DNA of 64,000 nt, taken from NCBI RefSeq assembly GCF_900115865.1, contig NZ_FOXY01000005.1, positions 248,001 to 312,000 of the forward strand, written 5' to 3'. This stretch comes from Donghicola eburneus. Its GTDB lineage: Bacteria; Pseudomonadota; Alphaproteobacteria; Rhodobacterales; Rhodobacteraceae. The notes beneath the pieces were generated by a model. The model saw only the letters and a program-made list of their open reading frames with translations. It had not been told where the DNA came from and ran no database searches. Below, in pieces: positions 36,064 through 47,168 of this stretch. Made by a program: the position numbers and the translations under genes. Each line of letters opens with the position of its first letter. Position 1 is the stretch's first letter.

Positions 36064-37182
36064 ATGAAGCAATCTGGTGTGCTGCGAGCCCTAGGAACGA
36101 TGTCTGGAACATCGCTGGATGGGGTGGATGCGGCAATTGTACTGAGTGATGGCGAGCGGATTCACGGGTTCGGGCCGTCGGCCTACCGGCCCTATACGGA
36201 CTGGCAGAGGGACACGTTGCGCAAGGCTTTGGGCCAGTGGCAGGACGGGGACTTCGAAGAGGCTGCCGAGATTGTCGAGACAGTACATGCGCAGGTGATG
36301 GCCCCTTTTGGTCCGGTTGATCTGGGGGGATTTCACGGGCAGACCTTGGCCCATGATCCATCAGGGCGCGGCACGCACCAATGCGGAGACGGCGCGGTTC
36401 TGGCCGAACTGCTGGGATATCCGGTCGTGTGGGATTTCCGGTCGGCCGATGTGCGTTTGGGGGGCGAAGGGGCGCCCTTGGCGCCGTTTTTCCATTTTGC
36501 CTGCGCCAAGTATATCGGGGCTGAGGAGCCAGTTGCTTTTCTGAATTTGGGCGGTGTGGGGAATATCACCTATGTCGACCCGCGGTTTGACCGGCCCGAG
36601 GAAGAGGGCGCGTTGTTGGCGTTTGACACGGGGCCTGCGAATGCGCCGGTGAATGACGTGATGTTTGCGCGGCTGGGACAAGCCTATGACGCAGATGGTG
36701 CTCTGGCGGCCACGGGCGTCGTGGATGAGGCGCTGATTGCTGACGTGTTGGAGCGCGCGTTCTTCCACCGCATTCCACCGAAATCTTTGGATCGCGATGA
36801 CTTTGCCGATGTGATCGGGCGGGTGGATGGTCTGTCCGATGCTGATGCCGTGGCGACCCTGTCGATGCTGGCGGTGCGCTGTGTGGCGGCGGGGCTGGAG
36901 CATTGTCCAATGGTGCCGTCCAAGCTGCTCGTGACTGGCGGCGGTCGAAAGAATGCGTTTATCATGAATGGCTTGCGCGGCGCGATTGATGCGAAGGTTT
37001 TGCCAGTCGAGGACGTTGGTTTGGACGGGGATATGCTCGAGGCGCAGGCTTTTGGGCATTTGGCCGTGCGGGTATTGAAGGGCTTGCCGACGTCGTGTCG
37101 GTGGACAACTGGTGTGCCTGCGGCAGTGGGCGGCGGCGTTGTGAGCCGTCCGGCGGCAGGGGCATTGGCGATCGGGGAATAG
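36064..37182 (+). CDS. anmK: Anhydro-N-acetylmuramic acid kinase
   Basis: A 372-residue AnmK. The nucleotide-binding start [17 protein letters not shown] is the family signature; [24 protein letters not shown] and [14 protein letters not shown] follow. It phosphorylates and opens 1,6-anhydro-MurNAc for reuse of cell-wall sugars. The ATG at 36064 has GAGGAAAAGCG upstream. It ends in a hairpin plus a copy of the dispersed motif. Confidence 0.95.
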   Translation: MKQSGVLRALGTMSGTSLDGVDAAIVLSDGERIHGFGPSAYRPYTDWQRDTLRKALGQWQDGDFEEAAEIVETVHAQVMAPFGPVDLGGFHGQTLAHDPSGRGTHQCGDGAVLAELLGYPVVWDFRSADVRLGGEGAPLAPFFHFACAKYIGAEEPVAFLNLGGVGNITYVDPRFDRPEEEGALLAFDTGPANAPVNDVMFARLGQAYDADGALAATGVVDEALIADVLERAFFHRIPPKSLDRDDFADVIGRVDGLSDADAVATLSMLAVRCVAAGLEHCPMVPSKLLVTGGGRKNAFIMNGLRGAIDAKVLPVEDVGLDGDMLEAQAFGHLAVRVLKGLPTSCRWTTGVPAAVGGGVVSRPAAGALAIGE

Positions 37183-37245
37183 GGGGCGCTGCCCCCTCCG
37201 GCGCGGGGCGCCGTCACCCCCGGAGTATTTTAGCAAAGATGAAAG
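37182..37245 (+). repeat. Dispersed 3'-end motif, copy 5, with GC hairpin
   Basis: GGGGGC/GCCCCC hairpin at 37182-37196 directly after the anmK stop, then GC-rich sequence and the core at 37222-37245 (GGAGTATTTTAGCAAAGATG then AAAG). Orientation follows anmK. The core ends exactly where the convergent cupin gene stops. Confidence 0.6.
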
Positions 37246-37677
37246 TTAGCCGCGTGGAATGTCGAAGCCTGGGGCGGCGAGGGTGAAGCCTCCGAATTGG
37301 AAGGCGGGGCTGACCGTGCAGCCAACCAATGTGTAGTCGCCTGTGGTTTTGGCGGCCTGCCAGTGGTGGGGCGGGACGATCAGTTGAGGCTGTTCGCCAT
37401 TGAGAACGTCGGGGCCGAGGATGTGATCCTTGGCGGGGCCTTCGTCCGATTCCGAGAGGCTCAGGATCAGGCGCGCGCCTGCGTAGTAGTGCCAGATTTC
37501 GGCGGCATCGACGCGGTGCCAGTGGCTGGATTCGCCCGCTTTGAGCAGGAAATAGATGCAGGTGCCTGCGGGGCGGGTGCCGTCTGCGCTGTCTGCGATC
37601 CATGTCTGGCGGTAGTAGCCGCCCTCGGGATGGGGCTGGAGGGCGAGGCGCTCAATGAGTTGGTCAGCTGTGGTCAT
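37246..37677 (-). CDS. DUF985-family cupin protein
   Basis: A 143-residue single-domain cupin: LIERLALQPHPEGGYYRQTW at the start, ESSHWHRVDAAEIWHYYAGA (the cupin metal or ligand motif) in the middle, and AAKTTGDYTLVGCTVSPAFQ FGGF at the end are typical of DUF985. The His-rich motif suggests a small-molecule or metal site, but no reaction is established for this family. It is convergent with anmK and follows eno by 85 bp on the same strand. Confidence 0.88.
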   Translation of the reverse strand: MTTADQLIERLALQPHPEGGYYRQTWIADSADGTRPAGTCIYFLLKAGESSHWHRVDAAEIWHYYAGARLILSLSESDEGPAKDHILGPDVLNGEQPQLIVPPHHWQAAKTTGDYTLVGCTVSPAFQFGGFTLAAPGFDIPRG

Positions 37678-37699
37678 GGGGGCAAGTTTAGGGGTGCGG

Positions 37700-37741
37700 G
37701 GCCAAAAGAAAAGCCCCGCCTGCGGTGTGCAAGCGGGGCCA
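37700..37741 (-). terminator. Intrinsic terminator of eno
   Basis: On the minus strand GCCCCGC pairs with GCGGGGC, with TGC/GCA inside, and TTTTCTTTT follows, 22 bases after the eno stop. Confidence 0.85.
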
Positions 37742-37762
37742 TTTGATCACCGGATCGGGTGA

Positions 37763-39968
<2,206 letters not shown>

Positions 39969-40051
39969 AGCGGCTCTCCCCCTCATTCGGGGGAAGATCT
40001 ACGAAAATGTTAGCGCAAACGCAAGAAATAACACGAGACGTGTTCGATATA

Positions 40052-40468
40052 TCAGGATTTCTTAATTGGAACACCATAGAGCTCGAGCTTGTGCCCCTTG
40101 AGCCGATAGCCCAAGCGCTTGGCGATGCGTTCCTGCAGCTCTTCGATTTCGGGATCGACGAACTCTATTACCTGTCCTGTGGTCATGTCGATCAGATGAT
40201 CATGGTGCTCGCGCTCGGCGTCTTCGTAGCGGGCGCGGCCGTCGCCAAAATCCACGCGCTCCAGAATGCCGGACTCTTCGAACAGTTTGACCGTGCGGTA
40301 GACGGTCGCGAGAGAAATCTTGGGATCGCGCTCGTTCGCCATGGCGTACAGCTCTTCGACGTCGGGGTGGTCGATGGCGCTCTGTAGAACCTCTGCGATC
40401 AGGCGGCGCTGGCCAGTCATCCGAAGGCCCTTGGCTTCGCAGCGCGCGATGATGCTGTCAGTCGTCAT
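40052..40468 (-). CDS. fur: Fur-family transcriptional regulator (Fur/Mur-like)
   Basis: A 138-residue regulator. The winged helix holds TGQRRLIAEVLQSAIDHPDVEE and SLATVYRTVKLFEESGIL, the Fur recognition helix. The dimer domain has the metal motif EREHHDHLID, but no CxxC zinc pairs, so it lacks the structural zinc site of E. coli Fur. In many Rhodobacterales and rhizobia this lineage responds to manganese (Mur) more than iron; the sequence alone does not decide. Confidence 0.9.
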   Translation of the reverse strand: MTTDSIIARCEAKGLRMTGQRRLIAEVLQSAIDHPDVEELYAMANERDPKISLATVYRTVKLFEESGILERVDFGDGRARYEDAEREHHDHLIDMTTGQVIEFVDPEIEELQERIAKRLGYRLKGHKLELYGVPIKKS

Positions 40469-40556
40469 AGAGATCCCAGTTGGTTACTGCTCTTTCGGGC
40501 GGGCCGAATAGCGCCGTAGGCCGCAGAGTGCCATAGGAAAGTCGCCAAGGAAAAGG

Positions 40557-41609
40557 TCAGATCTTGCCTTCGGAGGATAGAAGCACCGAAATCCAGCGCG
40601 TGGCTGGAAAGCCCGCGAGGATCAGCGTCACGATCGAGGTCATGGGCACAGCCAGAAACGCGCCCGGAATGCCCCATAGGCTCCCCCAGACAACCAGCGA
40701 GACCAGAACGACAAACGGGCTCAGGTTCACAAGACGTCCCAAGAGGCGCGGCTCGACGATATTGCCCATCAGCATTTGTGCCAGCGTTAGGGTGATCGCG
40801 GTGGTCACGGTGGTCGCCATATCGCCAAATTGCACGACGCTCAGCAGCGTCGGGAACAGCACGCCCATCAGACTGCCCACGTAAGGAATATAGTTCAGCA
40901 GCCCGATCACAACGGCCCAGAACATCGCAAAGTCCACGCCGATCAGCGCCATGATCACCCAAGAGATGAAGCCCAAACATAGGTTGATCGCCGTCTTGGC
41001 CGCCAAGTACTGGCCGATCTGCGCGTTGATCTGGTGAAAGATGTTGATGATCGCGTCGGACTGTTCGCGGGTTTCAAAGGCGCGTGTGACCTTGGCACTC
41101 AGGCCCGCGCTTTCCAGCATCAGAAAGGCCGCCAGCAGCAGAACAAGGAACATGTTGGTACCAAAGCTGGCCAGCACGCCAAGCATCCGGCTGGTGATCT
41201 GGCCTAGATTGATGTCCGTGCCCATCATGTTCCGCAGCGCCGTCCAAGAGGGCTGCTCTTGCAAGTTCAGGCGCTCTGACACGTCGTTGATAAAGACATT
41301 CAGGCGCATCTCGTATTCCGGCACCCGTTGGGCCAGCGCCTGCGCGTTTTCTGTCGTGATCGACGTCAGCAGGGTCAGGACCATCGCAAAGGCGAGGAGG
41401 GTAAAGATATGCCGCAGCCATGTGGGACTGCGGGTCAGACCGGGCACACGTCCGATGCCGCGCGCGCTTTCGAGCAGGATATAGCAGAGGATGATCGCAA
41501 ACAGGATGGGAACCAAAATCTGTTTGCCGATGACCAAAAGGTACCCCGCCATCAAAGCCAGAGCCACACTATAGACCAATGTCACAAAGGGCCGGTCGGC
41601 CTGTCCCAT
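40557..41609 (-). CDS. AI-2E/PerM-family membrane permease
   Basis: A 350-residue protein with about seven or eight membrane helices of the AI-2E transporter family: VYSVALALMAGYLLVIGKQILVPILFA at the start, the loop NVFINDVSERLNLQ, and the C-terminal VIGLLNYIPYVGSLMGVLFP and SLVVWGSLWGIPGAFLAVP, which is the family signature. Members export or take up small molecules, and some work as Na+/H+ antiporters. The substrate here is not known. It ends 88 bp before the fur start on the same strand. Confidence 0.9.
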   Translation of the reverse strand: MGQADRPFVTLVYSVALALMAGYLLVIGKQILVPILFAIILCYILLESARGIGRVPGLTRSPTWLRHIFTLLAFAMVLTLLTSITTENAQALAQRVPEYEMRLNVFINDVSERLNLQEQPSWTALRNMMGTDINLGQITSRMLGVLASFGTNMFLVLLLAAFLMLESAGLSAKVTRAFETREQSDAIINIFHQINAQIGQYLAAKTAINLCLGFISWVIMALIGVDFAMFWAVVIGLLNYIPYVGSLMGVLFPTLLSVVQFGDMATTVTTAITLTLAQMLMGNIVEPRLLGRLVNLSPFVVLVSLVVWGSLWGIPGAFLAVPMTSIVTLILAGFPATRWISVLLSSEGKI

Positions 41610-41732
41610 ATCATACTCTCTTGCAGAACGCGCGCGCCGTGATTGGCCCTGTCCTCATGGATGTATGACCCGCCCCCCAGAACGCAATGGAAAACCCGCG
41701 TCTGGGGGGAAGTATTTCGGGATGCGGCCGCC

Positions 41733-43160
41733 TTAGGTCCCGCAGAATGTGCGATGCACCACTTCGTCGTCCGTCGGCGGATGGGTCAGATCCTCGGCCC
41801 CGTCTTGCGGGGTAAAGGGCGTCGCCAGCACTTTCATCAACCGCTTGAAGGGCGCCAAATCGCCCTCGACCGCAGCCTCGATCATCTGTTCGATCCGGTG
41901 GTTGCGCGGGATGTAGACCGGATTGACCGAGGCCATCAGCGACTGCGGGTCCTCTTCGGAGGCGGTCCGCTTCTGCCACTCCGCATGCCACTCGTCGAAC
42001 GCCTCTCGGTTGGTGAATTGGTCTCGTGCGGTCCCCTCGGCCAAAGCGCGGAAGGTGTTGGTAAAGTCCGCGCCATCATGGGCCATCAGATCGAGAAGCT
42101 TGTCGATCATGGCTTTGTCCTCGGGACGGGCGTCCGCGATGCCGACTTTGCGGCCCAGCAGGCGCAGCCATTCAGCATCTAGCGCTTCTGGCATGGCGTG
42201 AATGCGCTGGGTGTAATCCTCGACCACCGCGTCCTGCTCGGCCTCTGGTGCAAGCGCGACCAGTGCACTGGCCAATTGCGCAAGGTTCCAGATCACGATG
42301 TGCATCTGGTTCGAGAAGGCGTAGCGCCCCTGTTGGTCGATCGAGGAAAAGACCTTGTGCGGGTGGTAGTCGTCCATGAACGCGCAGGGACCGTAATCGA
42401 TCGTCTCGCCCGAGATGGTGCTGTTGTCCGTGTTCATGACCCCATGAATAAAGCCCAAGGCCATCCATTGGGGGATCAACTTGACCTGCGCGTCGATCAC
42501 CGATTGAAGCAGACCTGTCGGTCCTTTGGCCTGCGGATAATGGCGCTGGATCGCGTAATCGGTCAGGGTGCGCAGGGCGTCGATGTCATTGCGCACGGCG
42601 AAATACTGGAACGTCCCGATCCGCAAATGGCTGCGTGCCACGCGCGTTAGCACCGCGCCGGGCAGCATGGCCTGCCGCATCACGCTGTCGCCGGTCGCCA
42701 CAGCCGCCAAGGCCCGCGTTGTGGGCACGCCCAAAGCGTGCATTGCCTCGGACACCACGTATTCGCGCAGAACCGGACCCAGCCATGCCTTGCCATCGCC
42801 GTTGCGACTAAAAGGCGTGCGGCCCGACCCTTTGAGTTGGATGTCATAGCGGGTGCCATTCGGGGCCAAAACCTCGCCGAGGAGCAGCGCGCGACCATCC
42901 CCGAGCTGCGGGGAAAATCCGCCGAACTGGTGTCCTGCATAGGCCTGCGCCAGCGGCTCGGCCCCGTCCGGCAGCGCGACACCTGAAAACGCAGCGGCCA
43001 GCGCATCGGGGTCTTCGTCAAAGCCGATCCCCAACTCCCGCGCGAGCCCCGCGTTGAACGCCAAAAGCTCTGGCGCGGTCGCGGGCGCGGCCCCTTGGCG
43101 GGCAAAGAAGCGGTCCGGCAGACGGGCGTAGCTGTTATCGAATGGAATGTGCAAGCTCAT
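41733..43160 (-). CDS. selO: Protein adenylyltransferase SelO (YdiU)
   Basis: A 475-residue SelO pseudokinase. Segments: AQAYAGHQFGGFSPQLGDGRALLLGEV, LKGSGRTPFSRNGDGKAWLGP, REYVVSEAMHALGVPTTRAL, and the metal site DNSTISGETIDYGPCAFMD. It transfers AMP to hydroxyl side chains of redox-linked proteins. The C-terminus ends FCGT with Cys in the place where eukaryotic SelO has selenocysteine. No partner gene is adjacent. Confidence 0.96.
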   Translation of the reverse strand: MSLHIPFDNSYARLPDRFFARQGAAPATAPELLAFNAGLARELGIGFDEDPDALAAAFSGVALPDGAEPLAQAYAGHQFGGFSPQLGDGRALLLGEVLAPNGTRYDIQLKGSGRTPFSRNGDGKAWLGPVLREYVVSEAMHALGVPTTRALAAVATGDSVMRQAMLPGAVLTRVARSHLRIGTFQYFAVRNDIDALRTLTDYAIQRHYPQAKGPTGLLQSVIDAQVKLIPQWMALGFIHGVMNTDNSTISGETIDYGPCAFMDDYHPHKVFSSIDQQGRYAFSNQMHIVIWNLAQLASALVALAPEAEQDAVVEDYTQRIHAMPEALDAEWLRLLGRKVGIADARPEDKAMIDKLLDLMAHDGADFTNTFRALAEGTARDQFTNREAFDEWHAEWQKRTASEEDPQSLMASVNPVYIPRNHRIEQMIEAAVEGDLAPFKRLMKVLATPFTPQDGAEDLTHPPTDDEVVHRTFCGT

Positions 43161-43234
43161 GACGGTGTCCTTTCGCTAGGACAGAACCTATGCACCGGAC
43201 ACCGATTTTGCCAGAGCAGCCCTGCAAAAGGGCT

Positions 43235-43684
43235 CTACAGCTTTCGTACCATCATCGACACGCTGGGGCGCGGCTGGAACAGCGCGCGGGCATAAACGCT
43301 CTGGCCGGTGCTATTGCTGGGATCAATCTCGATCCCCAAGGCACGCACACCGCCCGCACGGAGGGGGGCAACCAGCGCCGTCAGCGCCTCTGGCGCGATC
43401 CCGCGGCCACGTACGCCAGGGCGCACATAGATTTCACGGACCGAGGCCATGATGCCCCCGTAATCCAGCGACCACGTCAGGGTCATCACCAGAAACCCGA
43501 TGGGCGCGCGGGTCGGCCCGATGATATAGACCGCCCCGAGCGGCGACCCTTCGAGCAAGGGCATGATGGCCGCCTCGCGGGCCACGGCATCGTGGGCAAC
43601 CCCGATTTCGATGTCGAGCGCCTCCATCAAGGGGGCGAGACGGGGATAATCCTCGGAAACAGCAAGCGTGAGCTGCGCACTCAT
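43235..43684 (-). CDS. GNAT-family N-acetyltransferase
   Basis: A 149-residue GNAT protein. The acetyl-CoA loop is EIYVRPGVRGRGIAPEALTALV, with LGAVYIIGPTRAPIGFLVMT as central strands and IDPSNSTGQSVYARALFQ at the end. The start ATG at 43684 overlaps the stop of the nucleoside hydrolase (ATGA), so the two are co-translated. The substrate is unknown; the pairing suggests a role linked to nucleosides or their bases, which is only inference. Confidence 0.87.
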   Translation of the reverse strand: MSAQLTLAVSEDYPRLAPLMEALDIEIGVAHDAVAREAAIMPLLEGSPLGAVYIIGPTRAPIGFLVMTLTWSLDYGGIMASVREIYVRPGVRGRGIAPEALTALVAPLRAGGVRALGIEIDPSNSTGQSVYARALFQPRPSVSMMVRKL

Positions 43685-44622
43685 AGACGGGCCAACCTTT
43701 CTGTGAGCAGGTCGAAAAAGCCCTGCGCATCGATGTCGCCCATGAATATGGCATTCGGCGCGCGGTCTGTCACGCGCCACCAATCGGCAACGGTCATCCC
43801 GAGGGTCAGTTCGCTGCCGGTTTCGATCTCGACATTGATATGGCGTCCCGTAAACAGGTCGGGCCGGATCAAATAGGCCGTGACGCAAGGATCATGGAGC
43901 GGTGCGCCGGAGGATCCGTATTTCTCTTTGTCGAACCGTTCAAAGAAATCGGTCATCTGCGCGACGGCCACGCCCACCTTGGTGCCGAGCGCGCGGAAGG
44001 CGTCGTTGCGGTCTTTGGTGACCAGCGCTTTGTGGGTCACATCCAGCGGCATGACGGTGATCGGGCAGCCCGCACCAAAAACAATCTTGGCCGCTTCTGG
44101 GTCCACGTAGATGTTGAACTCGGCGGCCGGAGTGATGTTCCCCACCTCGAAATAGGCGCCGCCCATCAGGACGATTTCCTGCACCTTTTCAATGATGTCT
44201 GGCGCCTTGTTGAATGCCTGCGCTATGTTCGTCAGCGGTCCCAAGGGGCACAAGGTCACGGTGCCCGCAGGCTCTGCGCGCAGGGTGTCGATGATGAAAT
44301 CCACCCCATGCCCCTCCGCCAGCGTTATGGTCGGATCGGGCAGGTCGGGGCCGTCCAAACCGGTTTTTCCGTGCACATGTTCAGCGGTGACCAGTGGGCG
44401 CTCCAGCGGGGCATCGCAGCCTGCATAGACCGGCACATCTGTCCGGCCCGCCAACTCACACACAATGCGCGCATTCTTTTCGGTCAAGTGCAGCGGCACA
44501 TTGCCCGCCACAGCCGTGATCCCCAAAACCTCGATCTCTTCGGGGCTGGCCAGCGCCAGCAGGATCGCCACGGCATCATCCTGTCCGGGATCGGTATCAA
44601 TGATGATTTTGCGCACAGACAT
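43681..44622 (-). CDS. Nucleoside hydrolase (inosine/uridine-preferring type)
   Basis: A 313-residue nucleoside hydrolase. The N-terminal Ca-binding motif IIIDTDPGQDDAVAILLAL is diagnostic, and ILMGGAYFEVGNITPAAEFNI YVDPEAA, with its Asn-Glu cluster, completes the site. It splits nucleosides into base and ribose in the cytoplasm. AAAGGAAG before the ATG is a good binding site. First gene of the pair with the GNAT gene. Confidence 0.93.
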   Translation of the reverse strand: MSVRKIIIDTDPGQDDAVAILLALASPEEIEVLGITAVAGNVPLHLTEKNARIVCELAGRTDVPVYAGCDAPLERPLVTAEHVHGKTGLDGPDLPDPTITLAEGHGVDFIIDTLRAEPAGTVTLCPLGPLTNIAQAFNKAPDIIEKVQEIVLMGGAYFEVGNITPAAEFNIYVDPEAAKIVFGAGCPITVMPLDVTHKALVTKDRNDAFRALGTKVGVAVAQMTDFFERFDKEKYGSSGAPLHDPCVTAYLIRPDLFTGRHINVEIETGSELTLGMTVADWWRVTDRAPNAIFMGDIDAQGFFDLLTERLARL

Positions 44623-44707
44623 AACACTTCCTTTGTTCTTACAGGGAATTCAGTGGCAGGAGCGACCGCTGCTTGCAAGCCCCGCTGGAAGCTGCAGCGC
44701 GCTTCCG

Positions 44708-44731
44708 CTTTCATCTTGGTGAAAATACCCC
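44708..44731 (-). repeat. Dispersed 3'-end motif, copy 6 (minus strand)
   Basis: On the minus strand it reads GGGGTATTTTCACCAAGATG then AAAG. It lies 41 bases after the stop of the histidine kinase gene, which is also on the minus strand. Confidence 0.6.
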
Positions 44732-44771
44732 CCGCGGAGCGTCCCTTCGCCCGTCCAAAGGCGCTGGCGCT

Positions 44772-46193
44772 CTATTCGCGGCGCAAGGTCAGTCGCGCGA
44801 CCAGCCCCTCGGCACCTTCTTCAAAGGTCAGCGATCCGTTGTGCTGGCGCGCCACGGTCTGCACGATGCTCAGCCCAAGGCCATTGCCCGCAGCGCGCCC
44901 CGCATTCGCGCCGCGGCGGAAAGGGGCGATCAATTCGCCTATCTCCAGCGCGGAAAGCCCTGATCCACCCGCATCCTCGACCAAGACCGAAACCTCGTCC
45001 GCGTGGCTTTCGATCCGAACCGTAGCGCGGCGCCCGTAGTTCAGGGCGTTTTCGACCAGATTGGTGATGGCCCGTTGCAATGCCAGCGGACGGGCGACGA
45101 CCAGCACGCGCTGTGCCTCGCGCAGGCTGGTGCGGGGTTCGGGCAGGCCGGTGTCGCGGGGCGCGACCCCGAAGACGGAATGGCGCACCTCTGGCACCTC
45201 TGAGTCCACCGGGGCCAAAGTCACACGGCGGCCCAAATCTTCGTAGTCGTCCACGATGGACTCCACCAGTGCGGTCAAGGAAATCTGTTGTGCCGCTTCG
45301 GCGTCTAACTCTGTGCGAGTGAACGACAAAACGCCTTCGACCATAGCGATCATCTGGTCGATGTCGCCCTCCATCTTCTGACGCAAGGTCGCGTCCCCGA
45401 TCAAGGCAGTGCGCAATTTCAGACGCGCGGCAGGCGTGCCCAGATCGTGGCTGATGGCAGAGAGAACCTCGGCCCGTTTTTCCAGCGCCTCGCGCTCTTG
45501 GGCGATAGAAGCGTTCAGCGCGCCTGCGATTTCGTTCAGCTCTGACGGGCCTTCGGTGGGCAGCATGGCGGTCCCGCCTGCGCCATTGTTGGCAAAGATG
45601 CGCGCCAACCGGCCCAGACGGCCTGTGACTTCGGTGCTGCGGCTTAGCAATGTCACGATCAAAAGCAAAAACCCAAGGCCAAGGGGCAGGCGCAGGTCAT
45701 TGGGCGCCGCCGCGCAGGACCAGATGTCTGGGGCGTTCACCCGTACCCAACTGCCGCCTTCGGCGCGGGCATAGAGGGTCGGGTCCCCGCACAGGCGCGC
45801 CATTTTACGGGTCATGGCACCAAGCTGTTGGGGCGGCAGGGAAAATGGCGGCAGATCGGTGAGCGTATAGCTCAGGTCAGGATCATGGACTTGGATCAAC
45901 AAGCGCGCGCCGCCGAAATCCTCGTCCCACAGACTTTGCAGGATTGAGGCTTCGGTCACACGGCCCACACCGCGCGGCGGGGCTGTGACTTCGGTCAGGT
46001 AAACGCCAGCGGGCAGGGGCGCGCCATCGTTCAGCGCGCCATAGAGTTGCTGACCGGTGTAGTCTGCGCGGTCGAGATAGCGTTCCCACGCCTGCTGGCT
46101 GCCGTTCCACAGAGCGCCCGTGATCAGCCCTGCCAGAGTACCCGTCAAAATCCAGCTGACGGTCTTGGCCTGCAGGGACGGCAGCAGCTTCAT
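44772..46193 (-). CDS. Sensor histidine kinase, probably for the sugar transporter
   Basis: A 473-residue membrane kinase. Helices at about 10-30 and 172-190 frame a periplasmic sensor domain of about 140 residues. HAMP-like and dimer parts follow, with the phospho-acceptor His in AISHDLGTPAARLKLRTAL, the N box NLVENALNYG, a G1 box read as VEDAGGSGLS, and GNGLGLSIVQTVARQHNG. The start overlaps the response-regulator stop (ATGA). Its sensor domain and position resemble Pseudomonas GtrS, which senses glucose-derived acids; this is inference. Confidence 0.92.
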   Translation of the reverse strand: MKLLPSLQAKTVSWILTGTLAGLITGALWNGSQQAWERYLDRADYTGQQLYGALNDGAPLPAGVYLTEVTAPPRGVGRVTEASILQSLWDEDFGGARLLIQVHDPDLSYTLTDLPPFSLPPQQLGAMTRKMARLCGDPTLYARAEGGSWVRVNAPDIWSCAAAPNDLRLPLGLGFLLLIVTLLSRSTEVTGRLGRLARIFANNGAGGTAMLPTEGPSELNEIAGALNASIAQEREALEKRAEVLSAISHDLGTPAARLKLRTALIGDATLRQKMEGDIDQMIAMVEGVLSFTRTELDAEAAQQISLTALVESIVDDYEDLGRRVTLAPVDSEVPEVRHSVFGVAPRDTGLPEPRTSLREAQRVLVVARPLALQRAITNLVENALNYGRRATVRIESHADEVSVLVEDAGGSGLSALEIGELIAPFRRGANAGRAAGNGLGLSIVQTVARQHNGSLTFEEGAEGLVARLTLRRE

Positions 46194-46924
46194 TCCTGCG
46201 TGACCTCGCAGGCCAGCACGTAGCCGACGCCGCGTTCCGTGCGGATCAGCTTGGGGTCTTTGGGGTTGGCTTCCAGTTTGCCGCGTAGACGGCCCACCAG
46301 AACATCGATTGCGCGGCCCTCGGCGGCGTCCATCACGCGTTGGGGATCGCGGTCGGGGTCCAAGGCTTCGGCGATTTCCTCGCGTTTCAATGGGATCATC
46401 GGGTTGGCGAGCAGGGCCTTGAGCAGCGCGCCCTCGCGGCGGGACAGGGATACCAGATAGCCACCGGGCGCGCGGACCTCGCCGGTGCGGGCGTCGAGGG
46501 ACCAGCCCTCGAACCGATAAGTGCCTGCGGACCGGCGATAGGTCAGCGATGCCGCACGGTTTCCGCGCCGCAGGACCGCTTTGACGCGGGCAGCCAGGAG
46601 ATCCGGGTTGAACGGCTTGGCCACGTAATCATCGGCGCCTGCTGCATAGCCCTGCATCCGCTGATTGTCCGAGGACAGCGCAGACACCATGATGATGGGG
46701 ACATCTTGTTCTGTCCGCAGTTGGGCGCACAGCTCCAGTCCGCTTTCATCCCCCAACATGACGTCCAAGAGGATCAGGTCGATCCGGTAGCGCTCCATCG
46801 CTGCGCTGATTTCGGCACCCGTCGCGGCGGGGCACACGGCAAAGCCCTGTCCCTGAAAATACTTGGTCAACATCTCTCGGAGTTCGGTGTCATCATCGAC
46901 AACGAGCAAACGGGGTATCGTCAT
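46190..46924 (-). CDS. OmpR-family response regulator
   Basis: A 244-residue regulator. The receiver has LLVVDDDTELREML, the phospho-Asp in LILLDVMLGDESG, Ser in IIMVSALSSDNQ and Lys in ADDYVAKPF. The DNA-binding winged helix follows (SLSRREGALLKALLANP, RAIDVLVGRLRGKLE, RTERGVGYVL). It is coupled to the kinase gene and read away from the sugar transporter across a 244-bp region holding paired direct repeats. Confidence 0.94.
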   Translation of the reverse strand: MTIPRLLVVDDDTELREMLTKYFQGQGFAVCPAATGAEISAAMERYRIDLILLDVMLGDESGLELCAQLRTEQDVPIIMVSALSSDNQRMQGYAAGADDYVAKPFNPDLLAARVKAVLRRGNRAASLTYRRSAGTYRFEGWSLDARTGEVRAPGGYLVSLSRREGALLKALLANPMIPLKREEIAEALDPDRDPQRVMDAAEGRAIDVLVGRLRGKLEANPKDPKLIRTERGVGYVLACEVTQE

Positions 46925-47001
46925 TTAAGGGCCTCTCCCTGCTTGGCTCGCGAAGATGGCGGGCGAATAGGGCCCTGTCTAGTGGAACCTGACGGTCGAG
47001 C

Positions 47002-47052
47002 GTAACGCTTTGTAACAAAATGGCGGTCTGTTGGGTAACAAACGGTAACAAA
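47002..47052. promoter_or_regulatory. Two pairs of GTAAC direct repeats, probable response-regulator operator
   Basis: GTAAC occurs at 47002, 47012, 47035 and 47045. Within each pair the spacing is 10 bp and the last three copies extend to GTAACAAA. OmpR-type regulators bind such tandem half-sites about one helical turn apart. The site lies between the regulator gene (start 46924) and the solute-binding protein gene (start 47169), so it could control both. Confidence 0.55.
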
Positions 47053-47168
47053 GGCTCTCGAAATGTCATGCAGCTACCGTGTGGCGGCCTTGCGTCTGAT
47101 GCATAGGGGCGCAACAATTTGTGCACTTCACGCCCCACAATGATCTGGGGCGCCGATGGGAGGAAATC

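Noticed and set aside
41700-41730. A further copy of the dispersed motif between the AI-2E permease and selO
   Set aside because: Only AAGTATTTC matches; the CCAAGA half is missing and the strand does not fit.
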